NCBI GenBank assembly: GCA_003134855.1
Contig: PLCS01000010.1
Span: forward strand, 124,001-188,000
Direction: 5' to 3'
DNA: 64,000 bases
Source of the DNA: Acidobacteriaceae bacterium
GTDB lineage: Bacteria > Acidobacteriota > Terriglobia > Terriglobales > Acidobacteriaceae
Positions 25,647 through 36,004 of the stretch are shown here, piece by piece. The position numbers and the translations under genes were made by a program. A model generated the notes under the pieces. It did not search any database, had not been told where the DNA came from, and worked only from the letters and a program-made list of their open reading frames with translations. Numbering within the stretch: the stretch's first letter is position 1; each line of letters starts with the position of its first letter.

Positions 25647-27419
25647 CTACGTCACGGTGATGACGAAGGTCTTCGTGCTCTTTACCCCGCTGGTGTTGGT
25701 GTAAGTCGCCACAAAGGTGTTGGTACCGGTGCTCAGCGGAATATTGTCGATCTCGCGCGAGGTGGAAGTGAAGCCGTTGGGGCCGGTCCAGCTCCACGAT
25801 CCGCCGCTGAGTGGCTGCGGTCCAAGGTCCACCGCAGTGCCGCGGGCTACCGAGATACTGGATTCTTGCACCCAGCCGGTGCTGGCGGTGTAAATGTAAG
25901 GCACGATCGCGGTGCCCGCGCCGGGTGCGGTAACGGTGAACGCCTGAGTGCTCTTGGCCCCGCAGCTGTTGGTGTAAGTGGCCGTATAGACGTTAGCGCC
26001 CGCGCTCAGCGCGATGTTGTCGATCTCGCGCGAGGTCGAGGTGAAACCGTTGGGGCCGGTCCAGCTCCATGATCCGCCGCTGGTCGGCTGCGGGCCCAGG
26101 TCCACCGCCGTGGAGGTGGAACTCACGGTTGCAGAGGATTCCTGCGTCCAGGTTCCGCTCACGGAGATATACGGAGTGATCGCGGTGGGCGTGCAGCTGC
26201 CGCCGCCGGTTCCCACGAACGTTGTGATGCTCTGCCCCGGCAACGAGTACGTGAATGCGTCGTTCGAAACGCCAACCGCGCCCAGCTGAGCCAACTGGTT
26301 GGAAGCCGAGGTCTGGTAAGGTGTAACCGAGGTCACGGTCGCGCCCGATATGTCAAAGGTAATGTTTGAGGAGCCGCCATTCGAATTGATGGCTACGATC
26401 ACATAGTTGTTGTTTCCCTTGTAAGACGTGACGTAGACGCCGCTGGTGGGGTTGTAGTTGGCTCCAGTCATCACGTAACCCGGTCTCACAAACTTCGAGT
26501 ACTGGCCCAGGGCATAGGCATCCAAATTCGGGCTGTTTCCGTTCAGCAACAGGGGTGTCCACCAATAGACATAGGCGTTGTACTGCGCCACCGCCATCGA
26601 TTGGTGATACAGCTCGGCTGCCGCGATGGCATCGCTGATGGAAGGCTGGGCAGCTCCATTCGCAGGCGTATAGGTGACCTCGGTCATCCACACATCCTTG
26701 CCCTTGTTCTTGGCATTGGTGTAGTAGAACGGATTGACTCCGTAGTTGTGGCCGGCGACGATCGATACGTGGCCCACCGCATTGGAATCATTCAGCGTCG
26801 GATCGGACTCGTTGAGATTGTAGCTGTCCGACTCCGGCATCATCAGCTTGGTGTTGATCTTGCCGCCTTCCTGCGCGATCCAGGCATCCATCTGCGCGCC
26901 GGAATACCCGCAGGACTCGTAGCTGGGAAGAAAGTCCGGCTCGTTCTGCACGGAGATGGCGTAGAGATTCACGCCGCCGGCCTTCTCGTAAGCGATGAAC
27001 GCGTTCAGATAGTTGGCAAAGTTGTCGTAGTCGGCGGTGTTCAGCGTACCGTCGTCGACGCTGCCATTGCTCTTCCAGACCGCCGGCGGGGTCCACGGCG
27101 TGGCGAAGACGATGACCTGTGAATTGATGGACTGCGCTTGTTGCGCATTGGACCGTTCGGTCGCCCAGTTGGAGCCGCCGGTGGTGGAGCTGGGATCGAT
27201 GCGGGAGCGCAGGATGGTGAGGCCGACTTGGCCCGCGCCGACGCCAAACAGGTTGTTGGCCTGAGTCGAGTTCAGCACCGGCTGCCAAGCCGTCGAAGTG
27301 CCGAATCCGCGGATCGTCTGGTAGGTGGTGCCAAAGTTAATGGCATCGGTCTGCGCGCTGGCCACGGCTGAAGCCAGCAGGATAGTGGATGCAACAATAC
27401 TTGCTAGTCGAATATTCAT
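25647..27419 (-). CDS. Secreted GH30-family glycoside hydrolase with two tandem C-terminal modules
   Basis: 590 aa from the ATG at 27419, which has AAGGAG upstream; the 30 extra ORF residues are not a leader. The signal peptide (SIVASTILLASAVASAQ) is followed by a GH30 barrel: 'TIRGFGTSTAW', 'VFATPWTPPAVWKSNG', the acid/base Glu in 'YAISVQNEPDFLP' (E160) and the nucleophile Glu in 'DVWMTEVTYTP' (E247). This pattern fits xylanase/glucuronoxylanase subgroups acting on plant hemicellulose. After the beta side-domain come two near-identical modules of about 90 aa, each with 'AVDLGPQP' and 'GGSWSWTGPNGFTSTSREID', probably carbohydrate-binding or Ig-like. A frameshifted tail follows. Confidence 0.88.
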   Translation of the reverse strand: MNIRLASIVASTILLASAVASAQTDAINFGTTYQTIRGFGTSTAWQPVLNSTQANNLFGVGAGQVGLTILRSRIDPSSTTGGSNWATERSNAQQAQSINSQVIVFATPWTPPAVWKSNGSVDDGTLNTADYDNFANYLNAFIAYEKAGGVNLYAISVQNEPDFLPSYESCGYSGAQMDAWIAQEGGKINTKLMMPESDSYNLNESDPTLNDSNAVGHVSIVAGHNYGVNPFYYTNAKNKGKDVWMTEVTYTPANGAAQPSISDAIAAAELYHQSMAVAQYNAYVYWWTPLLLNGNSPNLDAYALGQYSKFVRPGYVMTGANYNPTSGVYVTSYKGNNNYVIVAINSNGGSSNITFDISGATVTSVTPYQTSASNQLAQLGAVGVSNDAFTYSLPGQSITTFVGTGGGSCTPTAITPYISVSGTWTQESSATVSSTSTAVDLGPQPTSGGSWSWTGPNGFTSTSREIDNIALSAGANVYTATYTNSCGAKSTQAFTVTAPGAGTAIVPYIYTASTGWVQESSISVARGTAVDLGPQPLSGGSWSWTGPNGFTSTSREIDNIPLSTGTNTFVATYTNTSGVKSTKTFVITVT

Positions 27420-27774
27420 GATCAACCTACTCCTTGTTGAGCTGTCAAGTGGAGGGATGAAGCCAAAAGGTGCGCACGACTCCCTGTAGACGCACATCAA
27501 GCGCCTCAAGCGTCATCCTGTGATCGAACTGGTCTTCCTTCTTTCCTGTGGGCGGCCTGAGCTTGGCGCTACCTCGGGAGGGTGAGGCTGGCCGCAGTGC
27601 AGTCCATTTGCTGACTGCGCGGTGATAGTACATCAATGAAGCAACGGCGCACAACACTTTTTCCACAGGATAATTTGGTTGTATCTCCCCCCTTTTGTCC
27701 CAGCCAGTTACCCTTTCTTCCTGTCCGCATTCGCAGTCGCGCATCTCCCTTTTTATTTAATCCGCTCCCGCCAA
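27420..27774. other. GH30 upstream region without a gene
   Basis: No supported ORF on either strand. It holds the GH30 ribosome site, a candidate promoter (27626-27655) and pyrimidine-rich DNA around 27687-27735. Two short inverted motifs are visible but no clear operator. Confidence 0.4.
27626..27655 (-). promoter_or_regulatory. Candidate sigma-70-like promoter for the GH30 gene
   Basis: Minus strand: TTGTGC, an 18-bp spacer, then TACTAT, about 205 bp before the GH30 start codon. Only the spacing and hexamer similarity support it. Confidence 0.3.
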
Positions 27775-27810
27775 ACAAAAGACTCCGGCAGTATTGCCGG
27801 AGTCTTTTGT
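27775..27810. terminator. Bidirectional terminator after the OmpA-like gene
   Basis: ACAAAAGACTCCGGCA - GTAT - TGCCGGAGTCTTTTGT, a perfect 16-bp stem with A/T-rich feet. It lies 33 bp after the OmpA-like stop on the minus strand and gives a T-run in either direction. Confidence 0.85.
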
Positions 27811-27842
27811 TCGCTTAGCGCAGATTTGAACCGAAGGTTCCC

Positions 27843-28568
27843 CTATCGCATAGCCGCCGTCTGTGTCGGCACATCGCCCGCATTTGCATTCGACAGCAGC
27901 CGCACTTCTACGCGCCGGTTTTGCTTGCGTCCTTCGGCGGTGGTGTTCGGAGCCACTTCCTTATCCTTGCCGATGCCGATCAGGTAGAACCGGTGTGCGG
28001 GAATCTCGTACTTTGCCGCAAGGTACTGCACCACCGCATCAGCGCGCCGCTGGCTCAGTTCATAGTTGTACTGCGCCGGCCCGGTCGCATCGGTCCCGCC
28101 CGTGACTTCCAGGATGAAGCCCTTCGCCGAGGCGATCTGCTCGGCAAAGCCGTCCAGTTCCGCGCGATCATCGTTGGTCAGTACCGCCTTGTCGAAGCCG
28201 AAGGTCACCGCAACATTGCCGATCGGCTTGTAATCGTCCAGCCCCTTCACCACGCTCTCCAGCGAGTCGGCGCGATGCACCGCCAAGCCGGCCGTTGTGT
28301 TGGCGTCGCCGGCGGCCTTGGCCGCGCCCTGCGCATTCTGATTGGCCGAGTCGGCCGCGCCCTGCGCCTGAGTGATCCCCGCCTGCGCCCGGTCGTCCAC
28401 ATCGTGCATCTGCCGGTTGTTGGCTGCCGTCTTGCTGTCCAATTGATTGGCCTGATCCACCAGCGGCGCCGTCTGGTTGCGCACATAGTTCTTAGTTGCG
28501 CATCCCGTCGCGCCCACTACAGCCAACCCCGCCGCCAAACTCAACACACCAAACCGATATGCGTTCAT
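27843..28568 (-). CDS. OmpA-family peptidoglycan-binding lipoprotein
   Basis: 241 aa from the ATG at 28568 (AAAGGA upstream). The signal peptide ends in a lipobox (VVGATGCATK), so the protein is probably a lipoprotein. The middle is a long Ala/Gln/Asn helix (DSANQNAQGAAKAAGDANTT), probably a coiled coil spanning the periplasm. The C-terminal OmpA domain shows 'VTFGFDKAVLTNDDRAELDG', 'NYELSQRRADAVVQYLAAKY' and 'AEGRKQNRRVEVRL', including the Asp and Arg that hold meso-DAP. It resembles Pal/YiaD-type anchors but no Tol genes are adjacent. Confidence 0.9.
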   Translation of the reverse strand: MNAYRFGVLSLAAGLAVVGATGCATKNYVRNQTAPLVDQANQLDSKTAANNRQMHDVDDRAQAGITQAQGAADSANQNAQGAAKAAGDANTTAGLAVHRADSLESVVKGLDDYKPIGNVAVTFGFDKAVLTNDDRAELDGFAEQIASAKGFILEVTGGTDATGPAQYNYELSQRRADAVVQYLAAKYEIPAHRFYLIGIGKDKEVAPNTTAEGRKQNRRVEVRLLSNANAGDVPTQTAAMR

Positions 28569-28899
28569 ATTGTTCCTTTCTCCGCTTCGCTGCTTGCCGT
28601 ACAGCCAATCCGCCGGCCAAGCTGGCTTTTCCCTGTCGCCTTGTGGAGTGCATTCGCGGGGCCAAACGCCCATACCCCTTCAATGCTCTGAAAACAAGCG
28701 CCTTGCGGCCCAACCTCCGGCGGCTTTCGCGCGCGCCGACCGTGTACTTTTTACGCGAACCGGTAAGGAATGCTTGACGCAAGAGAGCTTCTAGCCTTTA
28801 GCTTCTAGCCATTAGCTTTCTCAAGCGGAAGGCTAGAGGCTAGAAGCTAGGAGCTGGAAGCTGTTCCCGCTATCCTAGAAGCTGGCCACGCGCCCGCCC
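28569..28899. other. Intergenic region between the OmpA-like gene and uvrC
   Basis: 331 bp with no supported gene. It contains the minus-strand leader of the OmpA-like gene and heptad array F2 (28786-28864), which ends about 35 bp before uvrC. Confidence 0.5.
28786..28864. repeat. Heptad array F2 (7-bp period, two facing blocks)
   Basis: Left block AGCTTCT, AGCCTTT, AGCTTCT, AGCCATT, AGCTTTC; a 9-nt break; right block AGGCTAG, AGGCTAG, AAGCTAG, GAGCTGG, AAGCTGT. The blocks are roughly inverted relative to each other, so the region can also fold as a long hairpin. Confidence 0.8.
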
Positions 28900-30939
28900 A
28901 TGGACCTCTACGAGAAAATCCGTATCCTGCCAACGCAGCCCGGCGTCTACCTCTACAAGAACGCCGAGGGTACGGTGATCTATGTGGGCAAGGCCAAAAA
29001 CCTGCGCGCGCGCGTTCGCTCTTACCTGCTGGAGTCCTCGCAGGCCGACGCCAAGACCGGCTCGCTGATGCGCGAGGCCGTTGATCTGGAATACATTCTG
29101 GTCGGCAACGAGTCCGAGGCGCTGGCCCTAGAAACCAACCTCATCAAGGAGCGCAAGCCGCGCTTCAACATTCTGCTTAAGGACGACAAGAGCTATCCCT
29201 ACGTCAAGCTGACCATGCGCGATCGCTTTCCCAAGGTCTTCGTCACGCGGCGGCTGTTGAAGGACGGCGCGGCCTACTACGGCCCTTACTTTCCCAGCAA
29301 CCTGGCCTGGCGGGTCGTCGAGTTGATCCATCGCAGCTTTCTGATTCCCAGTTGCAAGGTCGATCTCTCCCGCTACCACCAGCGCGCCTGCCTGCAGTAC
29401 TACATTCATCGCTGCCTCGGCCCCTGCGTCGAAGCCCTCACCACGCCGGAGACGTACGCCAGCGCGGTGCGCGACGCGCAACTGCTGCTCGAAGGCCGCC
29501 ACGCCGAGCTGGAGCGCGCCCTCACCGCGCGCATGATGGAGGCGGCCCAGGCCGAGCGCTTCGAGGCCGCCGCCAAGCTACGCGACCAACTCTCCACCGT
29601 TCACCAGCTCCAGGAAAAGCAGCGCGCCGCCACCGCCGGGCAGGACGACGACGCCGATGTTTTCGGCTACCACTTCGAGGACGGTTCGCTGGCCGTGAAT
29701 CTTTTCCACGTGCGCGCCGGCAAGATCGTCGACCGCCGCGAGTTCTTCTGGGAGGATTTGCCGGAGCTGCTGGAAGCCGCCGCGCCGGAAGAATCCAACC
29801 CGCCCCAAACGATGGGTGCACAAACGATGGGTGGCCCAGGTCCCGATTCTTGGACCTGGGAAACGACAAAGCCAGAGCCGCCGTTCCACGCCGGTCAGGT
29901 CTTCTCCGCCCTCCTCAAGCAGCTCTACATCGACCAGCGGTACGTCCCGCGCTCGATCCTCGTCCCCACGGACTTCGACGACCGCGAGGCACTGGCCGCG
30001 CTGCTCAGCGAGCGCACCGGCCATCGCATCGAGATCGCCGTTCCCCAGCGCGGAGAAAAACGCTCGCTCGTCGATCTCGCCGGCCAGAACGCCAAGCAGT
30101 CATACATTCAGCGCTTCCGCGTGCTGGAGCCTTCGCGCAAGGCCATTCAGGAGGCGCTGGCCGAGGCGCTCATGCTCGCCGAGTTGCCCCGCCGCATCGA
30201 GTGCTTCGACATCTCCCACATCCAAGGCGCGGAGACCGTGGCCTCGCTGGTCGTCTGGGAAGACGGCCAGATGAACAAGCAGGCCTATCGCAAATTCAAG
30301 GTGAAGACCGTCGCCGGCGTGGACGACTTCGCCTCCATGCGCGAGGTGGTCCAGCGCCGCTATCGCCGCCTGCTCGAGAACACCAAGGGCAATGCCGCTT
30401 TGAAAGGGCACGACTTCAGTCGTGCCGAAAATGCCCCAATAACGCCGCAGGCTCTAGCCCCTGAGGGACGAACCTCTAGGAGCAAAGAACCTTCAACAAT
30501 GCCTTCCCTGATCCTGGTCGATGGCGGTCTGGGCCAGCTTCACGCCGCCGCCGAAGCCCTCGAATCTCTCGGCCTCACCACACAACCGCTGGCGTCGATT
30601 GCGAAAAAGGAGGAAGTCATCTACCTCTACGGCAACGAAGAGGAGCCTATCGTCCTCGACCGCCATTCGCCGGTGCTGCATCTGGTCCAGCTTATCCGCG
30701 ACGAGAGCCACCGCTTCGCCGTCGGCTACCATCGCCAGCGCCGCGCCATGCGCGACCGCGACTCGGAGCTATTGAACATTCCCGGCGTCGGCCCGCAAAC
30801 AAGACAGCGCCTTCTCACTCACTTCGGCAGCCTCCGCGACGTACAGCAAGCTACCGCCGAGTCGCTCGCTGCCGTAGTCCCCCCAAAAACAGCCGAATCC
30901 ATCTGGCGGTATTTTCATGCCGTCCGACTCACAAACTGA
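28900..30939 (+). CDS. uvrC: Excinuclease ABC subunit C, with two in-frame palindromic insertions
   Basis: Dual-incision nuclease of nucleotide excision repair, acting with UvrAB. GIY-YIG domain 'LPTQPGVYLYKNAEGTVIYV' plus 'GKAKNLRARVRSYL' (residues about 10-90), UVR helix 'AERFEAAAKLRDQLSTVHQL', RNase H-like C-terminal nuclease with 'IECFDISHIQGAETVASLVV' and 'LILVDGGLGQLHAA', and HhH 'NIPGVGPQTRQRLLTHFGSL'. 679 aa against a usual 600-620. The surplus lies at two spots, each coinciding with a dispersed palindrome: family C at residues about 310-322 and family A at about 500-523. Both keep the frame. Part of its 3' end recurs at 32088-32150. Confidence 0.96.
   Translation: MDLYEKIRILPTQPGVYLYKNAEGTVIYVGKAKNLRARVRSYLLESSQADAKTGSLMREAVDLEYILVGNESEALALETNLIKERKPRFNILLKDDKSYPYVKLTMRDRFPKVFVTRRLLKDGAAYYGPYFPSNLAWRVVELIHRSFLIPSCKVDLSRYHQRACLQYYIHRCLGPCVEALTTPETYASAVRDAQLLLEGRHAELERALTARMMEAAQAERFEAAAKLRDQLSTVHQLQEKQRAATAGQDDDADVFGYHFEDGSLAVNLFHVRAGKIVDRREFFWEDLPELLEAAAPEESNPPQTMGAQTMGGPGPDSWTWETTKPEPPFHAGQVFSALLKQLYIDQRYVPRSILVPTDFDDREALAALLSERTGHRIEIAVPQRGEKRSLVDLAGQNAKQSYIQRFRVLEPSRKAIQEALAEALMLAELPRRIECFDISHIQGAETVASLVVWEDGQMNKQAYRKFKVKTVAGVDDFASMREVVQRRYRRLLENTKGNAALKGHDFSRAENAPITPQALAPEGRTSRSKEPSTMPSLILVDGGLGQLHAAAEALESLGLTTQPLASIAKKEEVIYLYGNEEEPIVLDRHSPVLHLVQLIRDESHRFAVGYHRQRRAMRDRDSELLNIPGVGPQTRQRLLTHFGSLRDVQQATAESLAAVVPPKTAESIWRYFHAVRLTN
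29831..29867 (+). repeat. Family C palindrome, copy C2, in frame inside uvrC
   Basis: GTGGCCCAGGTCCCGATTCT then TGGACCTGGGAAACGAC. It has the same 37-nt layout as intergenic copy C1. It is translated as GGPGPDSWTWET inside a linker. Just upstream there is a short direct repeat (CAAACGATGGGTG twice, at about 29808 and 29821). Confidence 0.85.
30399..30469 (+). repeat. Family A element, copy A2, in frame inside uvrC
   Basis: TTTGAAAGG, hairpin GGCACGACTTCAGTCGTGCC, spacer, then GCTCTAGCCCCTGAGGGA. It is collinear with intergenic copies A3 and A4. It is translated as part of 'LKGHDFSRAENAPITPQALA' before the DGG active-site strand. Confidence 0.9.
30856..30918 (+). repeat. uvrC 3'-end duplicate, copy 1 (within uvrC)
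   Basis: 63 nt encoding 'AESLAAVVPPKTAESIWRYF' plus H. A diverged copy, about three-quarters identical by eye and without gaps, lies at 32088-32150 beyond the CHAD gene. Confidence 0.85.
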
Positions 30940-31082
30940 CCTGCCGCACTGCCGGTTCATTCGAATGGACTGGCAGGTTTCCAGAACGGTTTCGGCCAAG
31001 AAGCCTCCGACCGCTTCACCCGACGCCGAGCTTCCATTCGTAGGGCCACGGGTGCAAAATGGAGAGCAGAGGTTAATGATCG

Positions 31083-32060
31083 GTGAATTTCAATTCGCTT
31101 TCCCCAGGCGAGCAGGTGGAGATTTCACTCCAACCGGAGTGGCTTCGGCGGCTTGATGCATGGCGCGGCCTTCTTGCCCGATGCACACTCAAGCCAAGCC
31201 GGAAGAACGTCCATGCTTTGCGCAGCCAAACGCTGCGCCTGCGTGTGGCGCTCCAGCAAAGGTTGCAGGAGCAGGGCGCGGATTGCGCCGCCGCGGATGC
31301 GTTCCTGCGTTGGAATAAGGAGGGAAAGAGGCTGCGGAGAGTGCTCGAACCGGTTCGCGACGCGGACGTTTACATGGTCCGGCTCAGCAGCCTTCGCAGT
31401 CGCCTGCAAGGGACAGAGGACGGTGCAACGCAACCGAATCCACGCTGCCTGCGCGAAATCAGCCAACTGGAAGGCCGGCTGAAGCGGCAACGCCAGCGTG
31501 GAATCGGCGAGTTGGTGGCCGTCATTGAGGATCGCGGCAAGCGGTTGAACCGGTCAAGCAAAGAGCTGGAAACGGCATTGACGCCTCACATGCCCATATG
31601 GGTGCATTCGACTGCCCCAGAGGCTTTGCGGATATTTGCAGAACTGACCGGCGAACTTCCCAACCTCAACGCCGGCAACTTGCATGAATATCGCAAGCGC
31701 CTCAAGCAAGCGCGATATCTGGCAGAGAGCTCTGCCACGGCAGATCCTCTGGCCAAGCGGTTGGCCGCCGCATTCAGGAGGATTCACTACGCCGCCGGCG
31801 AGTGGCACGACTGGCAGGAGCTCGCCAGGAAGACTAACCGCATTCTTCCCGGCCATGGCAAACAAGACGGCCTGCTTCGCGTGCTGGAGGCTCTGGCGGA
31901 GAAGGCTCTGCATCGGGCACTCGGCCAATGCCGGCGCTGCACAGCACGCCTCCTGAAGAATGGCGGAGAGACTCGGCCGCTCCCGCCGCGAAAACCCGTA
32001 GTTTCCGAGACTGGTTTACAATTTGACAGCGAATCCCACAAAGTGAGAATCAGCCGCTGA
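31083..32060 (+). CDS. CHAD-domain protein
   Basis: 325 aa, helical, with conserved CHAD features: 'NVHALRSQTLRLRVALQQRL' at the start of the first bundle, 'KRLRRVLEPVRDADVYMVRL' (basic, with the R-D-A/T-D motif), and the second bundle 'EYRKRLKQARYLAE' and 'LGEWHDWQEL'-like 'AAGEWHDWQELARK'. CHAD domains bind inorganic polyphosphate through Lys/His/Arg faces. There is no CYTH domain and no ppk nearby. The GTG at 31083 is used as start; the ribosome site is weak. The gene is sandwiched between the true uvrC end and a displaced copy of that end, and its codon choice is less GC-biased than uvrC, so it may have been inserted. Confidence 0.8.
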   Translation: MNFNSLSPGEQVEISLQPEWLRRLDAWRGLLARCTLKPSRKNVHALRSQTLRLRVALQQRLQEQGADCAAADAFLRWNKEGKRLRRVLEPVRDADVYMVRLSSLRSRLQGTEDGATQPNPRCLREISQLEGRLKRQRQRGIGELVAVIEDRGKRLNRSSKELETALTPHMPIWVHSTAPEALRIFAELTGELPNLNAGNLHEYRKRLKQARYLAESSATADPLAKRLAAAFRRIHYAAGEWHDWQELARKTNRILPGHGKQDGLLRVLEALAEKALHRALGQCRRCTARLLKNGGETRPLPPRKPVVSETGLQFDSESHKVRISR

Positions 32061-32074
32061 CCGGGATTCCTCTC

Positions 32075-32293
32075 TTGCCGGCGATGGCCGAATCGCTGGC
32101 CGCTGTTGTGCCCCGCAAAACCGCGGAGATGATCTGGCGGCATTTTCATACAAGCAAAGTGACGCATTCTGTTGCTCAACCAGCCGCTTCATCAAACCTT
32201 CACGTGCAAAAAGCGGTCTCTTGGAAGAAAATAGAGTCACATGGCTTTTCGAGGATTTTCGAGAAGAATCATTCGAACACGATTGAGGAACGG
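32075..32293 (+). pseudogene. Displaced uvrC 3'-end remnant upstream of the HAD gene
   Basis: The frame reads 'AMAESLAAVVPRKTAEMIWR' plus HFH, matching the last HhH helix of the UvrC upstream. No other part of UvrC precedes it. The remnant runs open into the HAD gene through a low-similarity stretch (about residues 27-73), so the ORF track shows one fused ORF. Not a functional domain on its own. Confidence 0.75.
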
Positions 32294-33064
32294 TTGAGCG
32301 GCAGGCAAATAGAAATCAAACAGTGGACCGCCGAGGAGTTTGAGCGGCTGGTTCTCGACGGCAACCCCAGGGTCGCGGTCTTCGATTGCGATGGAACGCT
32401 GTGGGGCGGCGACGCCGGTTATGGCTTCATGGCCTGGTCCATCGAGCAGGGCCTGGTTTCGCGCTCCGCCAGCGTTTGGATGGATACGCGCTACCGCGGC
32501 TACCTGGCCGGGCGTGTAAGCGAAGTGGAGATTTGCGGCGAGATGGTGCAGCTCTACGCGGGGCTGCGCGATGCAGAGTTGCGTTCGGCCGCCGCCCGCT
32601 ATGTGAGCGAGTTTGTGCGGCCGCGCATCTTCGCGGAGATGGCTCAACTGCTGGCCAGGCTCGGCCAGGCCGGCGTCGCGTTGTGGGCCGTCAGCTCCAC
32701 CAACAAGTGGGTGGTCGCCGAGGGCGGACGCGACTTTGGCATTCCCGAAGAGCGCGTGCTGGCCGCCGAGGCGCGCGTCGTGGACGGCCTCATCACCTCC
32801 GAGCTGGTGGACGTACCTACCGGCGCGGCCAAGGCTGTCTCGCTGAAGCGCGTGGGCATCGAGCGCCCAGATGCGGTCTTCGGCAACTCCGTCCATGATC
32901 TGGCGATGCTGGAAATAGCGCGCTGCGCCTATCCGGTCAACCCCTCGCCGGCGCTGATCGAAGCGGCGGCCCGGAACGGCTGGGGCTACTTCCGGCCTGA
33001 GACGGCAGAAGGCGCCGAAGCGACCGTGGCGGGCGAATCATCCCTTTACGAAACCAACCTCTAG
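32294..33064 (+). CDS. HAD-family (SerB-like, HAD-IB) phosphatase
   Basis: The hydrolase core is complete: motif I 'VAVFDCDGTLWGGDAGYGFM' (nucleophile Asp and DxDGT), motif II Ser/Thr in 'ALWAVSSTNKWVV', and motif IV 'DAVFGNSVHDLAML' with its Asp. A helical cap between motifs I and II fits the HAD-IB/PSPase group acting on small phosphorylated metabolites. The start is uncertain: no ATG lies close to the domain. The TTG at 32294 has GAGGAA five bases upstream; the longer ORF begins in uvrC-derived sequence. About 256 aa from the TTG. Substrate unknown. Confidence 0.78.
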   Translation: MSGRQIEIKQWTAEEFERLVLDGNPRVAVFDCDGTLWGGDAGYGFMAWSIEQGLVSRSASVWMDTRYRGYLAGRVSEVEICGEMVQLYAGLRDAELRSAAARYVSEFVRPRIFAEMAQLLARLGQAGVALWAVSSTNKWVVAEGGRDFGIPEERVLAAEARVVDGLITSELVDVPTGAAKAVSLKRVGIERPDAVFGNSVHDLAMLEIARCAYPVNPSPALIEAAARNGWGYFRPETAEGAEATVAGESSLYETNL

Positions 33065-33154
33065 CCGCGGCAACAGAACGGTTATTAACCCCAGCCGGCC
33101 GGGAAATCCCTGGCACATACTCTGCATCTCTTTTGGTGCGTCTAAACTAATAAA

Positions 33155-33595
33155 GTGGAAGAACTCCAGACGCAACCCAATCCGCGCCCTACCGGTCCCG
33201 CGCTGCGCTTCGTGGCGGCGGCGCTGATCGTGCGCGGCGGCGAAGTCCTGATCGGCCAGCGCCGTCCCGATCAGCCGATGGCGCTGCTGTGGGAGTTTCC
33301 CGGCGGCAAGATCGAGGCCGGCGAAAGCCCCGAGCAGGCGCTGGCCCGCGAACTGGACGAAGAACTCGGCATTCGCGCCACCATCGGCCCCCGCGTCACC
33401 CGCGTACGCCACAACTACCGCCATGGCGGCGCCGTCGATCTGCAATTCTTTGCCGTGCATGAGTTCGCCGGCGAAATCGAGAGCCGTATCTATCAACAGG
33501 TGCGCTGGGTCCGCCTCGAAGACCTTTCCGATTACGAGTTCCTGGCCGCCGACCGCGGGCTGATCCGCGACCTGGCGGCGGGCAAGCTGCTGTAA
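33155..33595 (+). CDS. Nudix hydrolase (MutT-like)
   Basis: 146 aa. The Nudix box is intact and starts at 'GGKIEAGESPEQALARELDE' followed by ELGI (GX5EX7REUXEEXGU, with L-D-E-E in the usual places). 'ALIVRGGEVLIGQRRPDQPM' before it and 'VRWVRLEDLSDYEFLAADR' after it match 8-oxo-dGTP diphosphatase-type MutT proteins, which clean oxidised nucleotides. GTG start; no clear ribosome site. Its position next to recQ and uvrC is consistent with a DNA-maintenance neighbourhood. Confidence 0.9.
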   Translation: MEELQTQPNPRPTGPALRFVAAALIVRGGEVLIGQRRPDQPMALLWEFPGGKIEAGESPEQALARELDEELGIRATIGPRVTRVRHNYRHGGAVDLQFFAVHEFAGEIESRIYQQVRWVRLEDLSDYEFLAADRGLIRDLAAGKLL

Positions 33596-33752
33596 CCCCC
33601 AACGGTGGGGCAGCCGCCTTAGGCTCATGCGTCGATTCAAACTCAGCGAGAATTACCTCGAATCTTTCATCTTTCCACTTCCTGTAAAGTTGGAAGGAGG
33701 CGCTTCGCGCTTCTTGCGCTATTATTCTTCGCGCTTCGACCATTTTCCATTG

Positions 33753-35852
<2,100 letters not shown>

Positions 35853-35891
35853 GTTGATTCTGCGTATAAGTTATCTCTGATTAAAACTAAA

Positions 35892-35963
35892 TTTTGAAAG
35901 GGTATGGCTATAGCCGTGCCGCAAAGGCTGAAAAATCGGTGTGGGCTTTAGCCTCTGAGGGAA
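35892..35963 (+). repeat. Family A element, copy A3
   Basis: TTTTGAAAGGGTATGGCTAT then AGCCGTGCC, then GTGGGCTTTAGCCTCTGAGG, GAATGTTGGT. It lies between the converging recQ and phosphoesterase genes. The first hairpin has drifted on its left arm (GGTATGGCTATAGCCGTGCC). Confidence 0.75.
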
Positions 35964-36004
35964 TGTTGGTTAGCAAAATAGACTTGTCTTGGGCTTTCGA
36001 AGAG

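Noticed and set aside
33600-33625. Further family B copy before recQ (GGTGGGGCAGCCGCC)
   Set aside because: Only about half of the core is present; too short to call.
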